Part shown: positions 1-6,525 of the stretch, piece by piece
How positions within the stretch are numbered: the first letter of the stretch is position 1
Layout: every line of letters starts with the position of its first letter
Source of the DNA: Acidobacteriaceae bacterium
GTDB taxonomy: Bacteria; Acidobacteriota; Terriglobia; Terriglobales; SbA1
DNA length: 10,842 bases
Assembly (NCBI GenBank): GCA_003136335.1
Contig: PLEA01000685.1
Location: 1-10,842, forward strand
Direction: 5' to 3'
Program-made: the position numbers and the translations under genes
The notes under the pieces: model-generated
What the model was told of the DNA's origin: nothing
The model's database searches: none
What the model saw: the letters and a program-made list of their open reading frames with translations, nothing else

Positions 1-2102
1 TCGGTGCGCGAGCGCATCACCAGATTACCGAAGCCTTCGGTGAGGCAAATCTCCGCCGTCCGCATTTGGTCGCGGCTGCGCGGGCCCCACGCGGCGCGGC
101 GGCGATAGGTAGTCGCGTCAGTGTCAGACAGGTAGACCGTCCCACTTTCGGCGCTAAACAGGGTGACGACCTGGCGAAGGGTCAGGTTCAGAATCTCGTC
201 GAGGTCGAAGGACTGCGCGGCAACGACGGCCATGGCATTCAGCGCATTCAATTCACGATTGCGACGGCGCATCTCGTCTTCGGCGCGCCGCTTCTCCGTC
301 ATGTCGAGAACGAATCCCTGGTAGCGTTCGATTTTGCCAGTCGCATCGCGTTTGGCGAAGCTGCTCTCCACTGCCAGCAGAACTGTTCCATCCTTGCGCC
401 GCAGGCTGACTTCGAAGTTGCGCACGTAATTGTGAGTGTCAATCTCGCGGCGGAAGGCGTCGCGCTCTTTAGGATCGACGGAGATTTCTGAATCCAGGTT
501 CAGAACCAGCAACTCTTCGCGGTTACTGTAACCGAGCATATGCACGAAGGCATCGTTGCAATCGAGAAGGCGGCCCGCAGAGTTGGCGACGTAAACGCCT
601 TCCTGCACCTGCTCGAAGAGCAGGCGATATTTCTCTTCCGCGGAACGACGGTCGGTAATATCGCGGATCACGTGCATCGTCCCTTTTTGCGGGCTACCTT
701 GCTCGGTATAAGAAGACGTTGAAACCACCGAGAAGCCGCCGAAGCACGGGTCGGCACCCTCGGTGAACTCTTCGCCCACGCCCATGGCGCAGTAAGGGCA
801 TCCCGTCCATTCGCCCAAACTGTGCGGCAACATAGACTCGCACGAATTGCCGATCACATCCGCGGCGGCTTGGCCGAGCTGTTCAAGAAGAACCTGATTG
901 GCCTTAATGATGCGGTAGTCGGCATCGTGAGCGAGAATAATGTCGTGAATCGAATCGAACGTATTTATCCACTGCCGCTGTGAGCGCAGGTTCTGCTCGA
1001 GCAGGCGGAAGTTTTCGACTGCCACTGCAAGTTGCTTGGCGCAGGTCTGGAGAAAATCCAGTTCTTCCGGGGTCCATTGTCGGCTCCCGGAATCGCCGAG
1101 CAGCAGCAATCCGATAGGCGATTTGTTTCCAGTGATGGGGACCATTACGAGCTGGCGAAGCTTTTCGGCCTTAAGACATGCTTTGGGTTCGGCACCAGCA
1201 GCATCCCGCGTCGTAATTTGCGGACCGGGCTGCGCCAGCAATTGCTGGATGTCGTCGTTGATCTCGGCAAATCCGGCGTCGCGCAGGAAGTCCGGGGATA
1301 GCCCCACCGCGTGAGTGGCGACCAGGTGTCCGCCCTCGAGCAGCCGGAACCATGTGGCCCGCACTCCAGTCACACGCTTCAGTTCCTCGACCGCCGACTG
1401 GACCACGTTTCCGTATTGCTGAGCGCTGACCAGACTGGTGGTGATAGCCTGCACGGCGTACAACCTTCGCGTGCGTGCCCGCGACTCATCAAAGACCACC
1501 AGCAACAGGCTTACACCGAGTGCAATCTCCGCCGCCAGGAATGCCGCGGGGGGCACGCTGTCGGTGAAGGGCGACCAGGAAAGATGGAGCGACGGCAAAC
1601 ACAGCGCGAGCAACCATGCGGATGGCTCCCAGCGGCCGCGGCGTGCGCGCAGCAGCGCCAGCGATGCCGTCAGCAAGATGATTCGGTAGCCGACCTCGAC
1701 GGCCATGCGCAAGGGCAGGGAATCTGGCCACAACAGAACGCGGGCGCCGGCAAAGCCCACCAAGATGGGAGTAATCACCATCAACGGAAGGATAAGATCA
1801 CGGGCGCGCGCGTAGAGCAGAATGGCCCCCGCCATCAACCCCACGGCGAGCACGAACGTCGCCTGCACGGCCAGCAAATCGAAAGGAGCAGGTATTTTAG
1901 CCGCGAAGCAATGCTCCGCCAGACGCGAAAGCACGAAGGTGGTTAGACCCAGGACCCAAACGTTGAAATAGTTTTCGCGGAACGCACGCAGGGCGAGCAC
2001 AGAGGCGCCCAGCAGAATCAGCAGCGCCAATTCTGCCGCTGATGGCCTGGCGAGACCAAGCCTTGCAACCGTATTCCAAATCGACCAGAGGGATGCGCTC
2101 AT
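1..2102 (-). CDS. Membrane-anchored multi-domain sensor (7TM-GAF-PAS-PAS-GAF), partial at its C-terminus
   Basis: A frame open to the window edge encodes 700 residues from an ATG at 2100-2102; an in-frame TGA lies 36 bases upstream and no earlier ATG exists. Residues 22-205 hold about seven hydrophobic helices, the last ending at VVFDESRARTRR. A first GAF domain (about 225-367) ends in a helix, VENFRLLEQNLRSQ, that leads into a PAS domain (about 373-487). This PAS carries Cys421, Cys435, Cys438 and Cys453 and closes with VIRDITDRR. A second, typical PAS follows (about 491-604; EGVYVANSAGRLLDCND, closing in LDMTEKRRAED). A second GAF begins near 620 (LNAMAVVAAQSFDLDEIL) and is cut by the edge. 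Such proteins usually end in a histidine kinase or GGDEF module; that part is not visible, so the output is unknown. The protein is probably in the inner membrane with cytoplasmic sensing domains. It is divergent from a response regulator gene 137 bases away, which favours a kinase. Confidence 0.88.
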   Translation of the reverse strand, partial: MSASLWSIWNTVARLGLARPSAAELALLILLGASVLALRAFRENYFNVWVLGLTTFVLSRLAEHCFAAKIPAPFDLLAVQATFVLAVGLMAGAILLYARARDLILPLMVITPILVGFAGARVLLWPDSLPLRMAVEVGYRIILLTASLALLRARRGRWEPSAWLLALCLPSLHLSWSPFTDSVPPAAFLAAEIALGVSLLLVVFDESRARTRRLYAVQAITTSLVSAQQYGNVVQSAVEELKRVTGVRATWFRLLEGGHLVATHAVGLSPDFLRDAGFAEINDDIQQLLAQPGPQITTRDAAGAEPKACLKAEKLRQLVMVPITGNKSPIGLLLLGDSGSRQWTPEELDFLQTCAKQLAVAVENFRLLEQNLRSQRQWINTFDSIHDIILAHDADYRIIKANQVLLEQLGQAAADVIGNSCESMLPHSLGEWTGCPYCAMGVGEEFTEGADPCFGGFSVVSTSSYTEQGSPQKGTMHVIRDITDRRSAEEKYRLLFEQVQEGVYVANSAGRLLDCNDAFVHMLGYSNREELLVLNLDSEISVDPKERDAFRREIDTHNYVRNFEVSLRRKDGTVLLAVESSFAKRDATGKIERYQGFVLDMTEKRRAEDEMRRRNRELNALNAMAVVAAQSFDLDEILNLTLRQVVTLFSAESGTVYLSDTDATTYRRRAAWGPRSRDQMRTAEICLTEGFGNLVMRSRT

Positions 2103-2182
2103 CGCCTTGCGGACGTACGTCTTCCTTGCTTTTGAATATCATGGCCCGGCGCTTTCTCGATGGAGTTTCCGGACCTCAGTGA

Positions 2183-2214
2183 TTACTTTCGGCATCTCGC
2201 GAGTGGGTTACAAT
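2183..2214 (+). promoter_or_regulatory. Putative sigma-70 promoter of the HD-GYP regulator with a palindrome in the spacer
   Basis: TACAAT at 2209-2214 is a good -10 hexamer, followed by about 25 bases to the ATG at 2240. The -35 is weak: TTTCGG at 2187-2192 gives a 16-base spacer, and TTACTT at 2183-2188 gives 20. An 8-bp perfect palindrome, CTCGCGAG (2196-2203), lies between the two hexamers, where a bound protein could block or aid polymerase. No strong Shine-Dalgarno precedes the ATG. The elements were identified by eye only. Confidence 0.4.
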
Positions 2215-2239
2215 CGCCGATAGACTCTCGTGTGTCCCC

Positions 2240-3328
2240 ATGCCAGATCGCATTCTTGTAGTTGACGACGAAGAACCGATTCGGGAGATCGTCGCCTCCA
2301 TGCTCGGTACCGCCGGATATGCCTGCAAACAGGCGGTTTCCGGTATGGAAGCTCTCGCCGTGCTCACCTCCGGGGAAGAGTTTGAGTTGATGCTGTCGGA
2401 CCTGATGATGGCGGACCTCGACGGCATTGGCCTGTTGGAGCGCACCAAGGAGAAGTATCCCGACATGCCGGTCGTGATGGTTACCGCCGTGCACGATATT
2501 TCTGTCGCGCTGGCTGCCATTCGGAACGGGGCATACGACTATCTTTTGAAGCCTTTCGAGCGCGAGCAACTCCTCAATACGGTCAGCCGCGCCTTGGAGA
2601 ACCGGCGTCTGAAGGTGGAAAACCGAACCTATCAGACGAACCTGGAGTCTCTGGTCAAGGCCCGGACCGATCAACTGCAGGCTGCGATGTCCAGCCTGGA
2701 GCGCTCGTATGACATCACGCTTGAGGCCCTGGGCGACGCACTGGACCTGAAAGATCGTGAAACCGAAGGCCACTCCAAGCGCGTAACCGCCTTCACTATT
2801 GCCATCGCCCGCGCCATGGGCCTGACTCGCGAACAGATCAATACCATTGCCCGGGGAGCTTTTCTGCACGACATTGGCAAGATGGCGATTCCGGACAAGA
2901 TCCTGAATAAGCCGGGAAAACTTGAACCCGACGAAATGACGATCATGAAGGAGCATGCCTACCACGGCTATCAGATCGTCAAGAAAATTCCATTTCTCGC
3001 CGAGGCTGCTGAGATTGTGTACTCGCATCAGGAGCGCTTCGATGGCAGTGGATATCCCCGTCGTCTGAAGGGAGAGCAGATTCCCCTGGGGTCCCGCATC
3101 TTCTCGGTCGCCGACACTCTGGACGCCATTACCTCCGACCGCCCTTACAGGGCGGCGCAATCACTGCAGGCTGCGCGTGAGGAAATCGCGAAATGGTCCG
3201 AGCGGCAGTTCGATCCCGAGGTTGTGAAAGTGTTTCTCAATATGCCGGAGAATATCTGGGAGGATCTGCGCAAGGAAATTCACGCCCAGATCTACCGGGT
3301 GGCGTATTCCGCAGGGTCCAAGGGCTAA
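2240..3328 (+). CDS. Response regulator with HD-GYP c-di-GMP phosphodiesterase domain
   Basis: The 362-residue product has a receiver domain (about 1-120): acidic pair Asp9/Asp10, phospho-acceptor Asp54, Thr82 and Lys104-Pro105. A coiled-coil linker (about 120-155) leads to an HD-GYP domain (about 156-350). This domain retains His178 (GHSKRV), the His210-Asp211 pair with Lys214 (LHDIGKMAIPD), His239, His263 and the DGSGYP signature at 268-273, then ADTLDAITSDRPYR. HD-GYP enzymes hydrolyse c-di-GMP to pGpG or GMP at a di- or tri-metal centre, so this is probably a phosphorylation-controlled cytoplasmic phosphodiesterase lowering c-di-GMP. Two small variations are visible: the receiver has MMADLDG where MPxMDG is usual, and the domain has HQE at 263-265 where HHE is often seen. 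The metal ligands appear intact, so activity is expected. Its likely partner is the divergent sensor ending at 2102. The start codon opens the receiver directly (MPDRILVVDDE), which supports it despite a weak ribosome-binding site. Confidence 0.95.
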   Translation: MPDRILVVDDEEPIREIVASMLGTAGYACKQAVSGMEALAVLTSGEEFELMLSDLMMADLDGIGLLERTKEKYPDMPVVMVTAVHDISVALAAIRNGAYDYLLKPFEREQLLNTVSRALENRRLKVENRTYQTNLESLVKARTDQLQAAMSSLERSYDITLEALGDALDLKDRETEGHSKRVTAFTIAIARAMGLTREQINTIARGAFLHDIGKMAIPDKILNKPGKLEPDEMTIMKEHAYHGYQIVKKIPFLAEAAEIVYSHQERFDGSGYPRRLKGEQIPLGSRIFSVADTLDAITSDRPYRAAQSLQAAREEIAKWSERQFDPEVVKVFLNMPENIWEDLRKEIHAQIYRVAYSAGSKG

Positions 3329-3405
3329 ATCCGCGCACTAAATCCGCACAGCAGGCAGCAATTTCCCTCTTTTTCCCATCCAATCGGGTAGTAATTAGAA
3401 ATCTC

Positions 3406-3410
3406 GGGAG
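3406..3410 (+). promoter_or_regulatory. Ribosome-binding site of the exported barrel protein
   Basis: GGGAG lies 6 bases before the ATG at 3417, a good Shine-Dalgarno position, and it fixes that start. The 88 bases between the regulator stop and this start contain no clear terminator hairpin, so read-through from the regulator gene is possible. Confidence 0.6.
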
Positions 3411-3416
3411 ATAACT

Positions 3417-4055
3417 ATGCCCAGTCGAACTCTTCGCTTGCTCTTTCCGGTTGCTGTCCCGCTGATCCTCCTCTTTTCCATGTCGGGGTTTGCGCAAGAT
3501 GCGCCTGCGGTGCCCGCCAATGTTGTGCCACAAGGCACTGTCTTTCTCATCCAGCTTTCGGATCAGCTTGATACCAGAACGGTGAAGGCAGGCGATCATT
3601 TTCATGCCCGCTTGGCCGAATCCCTGGTCACAGCGGATGGCCAGACCATCGAGTCGGGAAAGAAGATCAAAGGGCATGTCAGCGCTGTCGAACCGGGGCT
3701 GCGCACCCGCATGATTTTGAGCTTCGACGAGATCGAGACTGCGAAAGGATGGGTGCCGCTCATCGCTACGGTTACAGGCGTCCCCGGTGAACATGGGCTG
3801 AGACAGATCGGGGAAGAGGGAGAAATCGGGCGGCAAGGGATGAGCAAGGAACAGATTGCCGAGGCTATCGTTGTGGGAGCCGGCAAAGCTGCTGCCGAAG
3901 GAGAAAAGTCTGGCGGGAAGCGCGGAGCTGCCGCTGGGGCCGGTTCCGGTGCGGCTGAAGGCGCTGTGTCAGCCTTTGAATCAGGACATGATCTGATTCT
4001 GGAAAAGAGCACTGCTCTCGAGATTCGCCTGGACCGCAACCTGCAAGTTCCGTAG
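3417..4055 (+). CDS. Exported glycine-rich protein with a VirB10/TrbI-like barrel, function unknown
   Basis: The 212-residue product begins with a signal peptide: Arg4 and Arg7, a hydrophobic stretch at 8-24, and probable cleavage after Gly-Phe-Ala at 24-26. The mature part starts with VPQGTVFLIQLSDQLDTRTVKAGDHFHARLAE-type beta strands (about 37-70). This is the pattern 'low-cost threshold, then L..xLdT+t.kaGD.f.a.l', which I associate with exported acidobacterial proteins resembling the VirB10 C-terminal barrel. An Ala/Gly-rich segment (about 154-185) with repeated small residues could form a glycine-zipper helix or flexible linker. A final strand (HDLILEKSTALEIRLDRNLQVP) echoes the first and would complete the barrel. 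It is probably periplasmic or outer-membrane associated. No catalytic motif is visible. The next gene on the same strand also encodes an exported protein, but 152 bases with a strong stem-loop separate them, so co-transcription is uncertain. Confidence 0.82.
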   Translation: MPSRTLRLLFPVAVPLILLFSMSGFAQDAPAVPANVVPQGTVFLIQLSDQLDTRTVKAGDHFHARLAESLVTADGQTIESGKKIKGHVSAVEPGLRTRMILSFDEIETAKGWVPLIATVTGVPGEHGLRQIGEEGEIGRQGMSKEQIAEAIVVGAGKAAAEGEKSGGKRGAAAGAGSGAAEGAVSAFESGHDLILEKSTALEIRLDRNLQVP

Positions 4056-4104
4056 CGATAGACGGTTTGAGCAACAGAGATTACGAAGCGACCGCCGGAG
4101 CATC

Positions 4105-4114
4105 GTCCGCGGAC
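4105..4114. promoter_or_regulatory. 10-bp perfect palindrome, possible operator
   Basis: GTCCGCGGAC is its own reverse complement and lies in the 152-base gap between the barrel-protein and SIMPL genes. It could be a dimeric repressor site or simply chance in G+C-rich DNA. No promoter hexamers are obvious beside it. Confidence 0.2.
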
Positions 4115-4148
4115 CTCGCAAGATCCAGGCTTGTCGCCGTTCCTTTAG

Positions 4149-4195
4149 AGTGGACCCCAGGGGTGGGAGTATCCTTCCCACGTGGATAGTCCACT
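4149..4195 (+). promoter_or_regulatory. Nested stem-loop abutting the SIMPL ribosome-binding site
   Basis: An outer 7-bp stem pairs AGTGGAC (4149-4155) with GTCCACT (4189-4195). Inside it, a 6-bp stem pairs GTGGGA (4163-4168) with TCCCAC (4176-4181) around a 7-base loop. All pairs are Watson-Crick. The 3' arm ends one base before the Shine-Dalgarno GGGAGG (4196-4201), which is 6 bases from the ATG. No T-run follows, so a rho-independent terminator is unlikely. A 5'-UTR structure influencing translation or mRNA stability is more plausible. The 8-bp palindrome CCACGTGG (4178-4185) overlaps the inner arm. Confidence 0.5.
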
Positions 4196-4207
4196 GGGAG
4201 GGCCGGC

Positions 4208-4939
4208 ATGGAATCAGTACGCTTTTTCCTCGCTTTTTTACTCTTTCTCTTCCTTGGCGCGAACGCAGCTCTTGCTCAGGATCGTGCTTCGGTTAACTCG
4301 CAACCGAATACTGTCTATGTAGGCGCGGAAGGCAAATTCGAAAGTGCCCCAGACACGGCGCAGATTCAATTCAACGTATCCGTGCAGGATGACAAGGCGC
4401 AGGCCGCCTTTGAGCGCGCCTCGAAGAATGTGGAGGCGCTACGACAGGTGCTGCGCGCCAATGCTGTTGATCCCAAGTCCGCGAACATTGGATTCCTTTC
4501 CGTGCAGCCAGTCTATGAGTGGAGGCCGAAGCAGAGAGTCATTGCATACCGCGTCACCACGGACGTTACGCTGAAGTTGAAGGATTTTGCCAAGGTTGGT
4601 CCCATCACCCAGCAACTCGCGGATGCCAATGTCAGCGAGACCCAGACGCTCAGCTACACTCTGGAGAACATAGATGAGGCCAAGAATAAGGCGGTCGAGG
4701 ATGCGTACCGAAGGGCGCGCAACTCCGCCGAAACCCTGGCTCGCGCCAGTGGACGCACTCTTGGAGAGCTTTCTTACGCTTCCGTCGACACGTTTGAGAA
4801 CCCCAGGTTAGTCATGCCTCACATGGCCCGTGCAATGTCCTCTATGTCCAATGCGGCGCCTCCTGCTCCCACGGAAGAATTTACGCCGCAGACCGTGACG
4901 GTTACCGCACACGTAAATGCGCTGTTCAATTTGAAGTAG
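4208..4939 (+). CDS. Periplasmic SIMPL domain (DUF541) protein
   Basis: The 243-residue product has a signal peptide (1-23, hydrophobic core FFLAFLLFLFLGANA, probable cleavage after Ala-Leu-Ala). A complete SIMPL domain follows at about 33-240. Family hallmarks are VYVGAEGKFESAPDTAQIQF (30-49 region), the long helix AFERASKNVEALRQVLRA, then SANIGFLSVQPVYEW, and the IAYRVTTDVTLKLKDFAKVG strand-turn. The helix AKNKAVEDAYRRARNSAETLARASGRTLGEL comes last. SIMPL proteins of this size are usual for the family (about 230-250 residues) and form periplasmic or surface oligomers. Individual members have been linked to oxidative stress or to signalling, but a general biochemical role is not established. 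The strong Shine-Dalgarno at 4196-4201 fixes the ATG. The gene ends in a convergent junction with the NfeD gene. It stands as its own unit or follows the exported barrel gene. Confidence 0.95.
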   Translation: MESVRFFLAFLLFLFLGANAALAQDRASVNSQPNTVYVGAEGKFESAPDTAQIQFNVSVQDDKAQAAFERASKNVEALRQVLRANAVDPKSANIGFLSVQPVYEWRPKQRVIAYRVTTDVTLKLKDFAKVGPITQQLADANVSETQTLSYTLENIDEAKNKAVEDAYRRARNSAETLARASGRTLGELSYASVDTFENPRLVMPHMARAMSSMSNAAPPAPTEEFTPQTVTVTAHVNALFNLK

Positions 4940-5005
4940 AGGGCCTGCGACCCTTCAGAGCTGCACACGGTTCCGCCGGACTACGCCCGTTCGACTCGCT
5001 GTGCT

Positions 5006-5046
5006 CGCCCAGGGCAGGCTCTGGCGGGACAGCCGAGGCGGCTGTC
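5006..5046. terminator. Two tandem hairpins at the convergent junction; bidirectional terminator or dispersed repeat
   Basis: The first hairpin pairs CCAGGG (5009-5014) with CTCTGG (5019-5024), including one G-T pair, around a 4-base loop; it extends by two pairs if C5008 bulges. The second pairs GACAGCCG (5028-5035) with CGGCTGTC (5039-5046), eight perfect pairs with a 3-base loop. They lie between the convergent ends of the SIMPL gene (4939) and the NfeD gene (5071), the expected place for a shared terminator. No T-run follows on either strand, so a purely intrinsic terminator is doubtful. The composition and the lead-in TTCGACTCGCTGTGCTCG (4990-5007) recall short dispersed palindromic repeats of bacterial genomes. 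The rest of the 4940-5070 gap holds nothing else I can identify. Confidence 0.5.
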
Positions 5047-5070
5047 GCTACGTGGTTGTTTACCCACCCA

Positions 5071-6423
5071 TCAGAGAATCGCTGGTGCTGGACTAGCTGG
5101 CGGCGGAGTTGCTCCAAGGGGATCGACTTGGAGCGTGAGGCCGTCGATCTTGCGCACGACTACGAGTTGGCCTGGGGGCAGAGCGGAGGATGCGATCGCG
5201 TCCCACAGTTCGCCGTGGACGAAGACTTTGCCTTGCGGCGCGAGGGCGGTTTGCGCAACTCCGGTTTCGCCGAGCAATCCTTGAACTCCGGTGACCACTT
5301 TGTTGCGTCGCGCTTTGAGAGCAATGGTCATCAGGAAAGCGGTGATCAGGCCGAGCGGGATGCTGACGGCTAACGCAGTCAGGAGGTGGACGCGCATTTC
5401 TGGAATGGGCGAATCGACCAGCAGCAGGCCGCCCAAAGTGAGAAGCGCGATCCCTCCGATGGTTAGGACGCCGTGCGTGGCGAACTTGGCTTCGGCGGCG
5501 AAAAGAGCGAAGGCCCCGAGGATGAGCCCCAGCGCAGCAAAACGCGTGGGAAGAAAATTAAGCGCGAAGGCCGCAAGCAGAATAAAGACAACGCCGACCG
5601 TGCCAGGGATGACCGCGCCAGGATGGTTGAATTCCACGTAGAGTGAAAGCGCGCCGATGGCGAGAAGCAGGAATGCGATGTTGGGGTCCATGAGCGTGTC
5701 CAGGATGCGCTCCTTGAGAGTCATGTCAAAAGGGACGACATTCTGGCCGGTGAGGTTCAAGGAAGCGGAGTCGCCGTTAAAACGTTTAAAGTTCTTTCCT
5801 TGCATTTGGCGGAAGAGGTCGTCGGGTCCGGAGGCGACGTAATCGATGAGATGCCCCGCCAAGGCTTCCTGCTCGGTGAAAGACTTCGACTCCCGCACGG
5901 CACTCTCGGCACTTTCGACGTTGCGTCCGCGTTTGGATGCGACGGAGCGCATGAGGGCCGCAGCGTCATTCTCGATTTTCCGATTCATCTCATCGTCCGG
6001 CTTGACCTGCACTGGACCAATGAGCGTGACGGGATGCGCGGCGCCGGCGGCGGTTCCTGGAGCCATGGCTGCGACGTCAGCGGATTCGAGGATGAATATT
6101 CCCGCAGAACCGGCGTGACCGCCGGTGGGCGTCACGTAGACGATGACTGGCACGGGGGAGCTTGAGATCTTCTCGATGATCTCGCGCGTCGAGCTGACAA
6201 GGCCGCCGGGAGTATTCATTTCGATCAATACGGCTTGGTCGTTGCGACGGTGAGCTTCATCGATGGCGCGGGCGATGTACTCCGCGCTGATGGGTTGGAT
6301 GGTGTCATTGACGACGACTTTGAGGATCTCGCCGGAGGCGGGGAAAGACAAAAGAACGACCGCTACAATGCTGACGATCAGACGCAACTTCGAGTAATAC
6401 CTTATGGTCGACGACGAGTGCAT
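5071..6423 (-). CDS. NfeD-family membrane-bound serine protease (ClpP class, long NfeD1b type)
   Basis: The 450-residue product has an N-terminal signal or anchor helix (about 14-30). A ClpP/crotonase-fold protease domain follows (about 33-225), with AVLIEMNTPGGLVSSTREI, then Ser106 in HAGSAG as nucleophile. Lys149 (NRKIENDAAALMRS) is the best candidate for the dyad lysine. Its spacing of 43 is close to the 41 of Ser97/Lys138 in the archaeal homologue PH1510. The block KRGRNVESAESAVRESKSFTEQEAL (164-188) is typical of the family. Four or five TM helices lie at about 247-264, 268-290, 294-311, 317-336 and 345-369. A C-terminal NfeD OB-fold domain (about 376-436, GLLGETGVAQTALAPQGKVFVHGELWDA) ends in a Pro/Ala tail. 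Such proteases act on membrane proteins, and a stomatin/SPFH gene usually follows. Here the gene downstream is a convergent SIMPL gene, so no partner is adjacent. The ATG at 6423 has AAGGA three bases before it; a TTG at residue 13 is a possible alternative start. Confidence 0.94.
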   Translation of the reverse strand: MHSSSTIRYYSKLRLIVSIVAVVLLSFPASGEILKVVVNDTIQPISAEYIARAIDEAHRRNDQAVLIEMNTPGGLVSSTREIIEKISSSPVPVIVYVTPTGGHAGSAGIFILESADVAAMAPGTAAGAAHPVTLIGPVQVKPDDEMNRKIENDAAALMRSVASKRGRNVESAESAVRESKSFTEQEALAGHLIDYVASGPDDLFRQMQGKNFKRFNGDSASLNLTGQNVVPFDMTLKERILDTLMDPNIAFLLLAIGALSLYVEFNHPGAVIPGTVGVVFILLAAFALNFLPTRFAALGLILGAFALFAAEAKFATHGVLTIGGIALLTLGGLLLVDSPIPEMRVHLLTALAVSIPLGLITAFLMTIALKARRNKVVTGVQGLLGETGVAQTALAPQGKVFVHGELWDAIASSALPPGQLVVVRKIDGLTLQVDPLGATPPPASPAPAIL

Positions 6424-6449
6424 AGGTCCTTCGCTTCGCTCAAGATAAC
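6424..6449 (-). repeat. Repeat-like sequence carrying the nfeD ribosome-binding site
   Basis: Read on the minus strand, this stretch contains GAGCGAAGCGAAGGACCT, directly followed by the ATG of the NfeD gene. I recognise this string from memory as resembling a short repeat widespread in intergenic regions of many bacterial genomes (often preceded by TCATCCT). Here the preceding bases are GTTATCTT. The AAGGA inside it is the only candidate Shine-Dalgarno for the gene. Only one copy is in the window, so its repeat nature is an inference. Confidence 0.4.
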
Positions 6450-6469
6450 AACTCTCTTGCCTGATGCAA
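6442..6469 (-). promoter_or_regulatory. Possible promoter of the NfeD gene
   Basis: On the minus strand TTGCAT (6464-6469) and TATCTT (6442-6447) are separated by 16 bases and lie about 19 bases before the ATG. The predicted leader would be short. The -10 partly overlaps the repeat-like sequence at 6424-6449. The other bases of the 6424-6525 gap after ndh show no convincing terminator, so transcription from ndh into nfeD is also possible. Confidence 0.25.
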
Positions 6470-6525
6470 CAAGCACTGGCCTTGGGGGTTGGGATCTGAA
6501 ATCCGGAGCCATTACTATTGTCTCT

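Noticed and set aside
1311..1946. Plus-strand open frame of 211 codons antisense to the sensor gene
   Set aside because: It is very rich in Gln, Arg and His with no domain pattern, and lies wholly opposite the well-supported TM/GAF coding frame; it is a shadow frame.
2183..3160. Minus-strand open frame of 325 codons opposite the HD-GYP regulator
   Set aside because: The plus strand encodes a complete receiver and HD-GYP domain here; the antisense product has no recognisable motif or signal.
3329..3416. Terminator or promoter between the HD-GYP and barrel-protein genes
   Set aside because: No stable hairpin is visible, and TAGTAAT near 3388-3394 lacks a believable -35; only the ribosome-binding site could be supported.
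4149..4195. Nested stem-loop as a rho-independent terminator of the barrel-protein gene
   Set aside because: No T-run follows the stem; instead the Shine-Dalgarno of the next gene follows at once.
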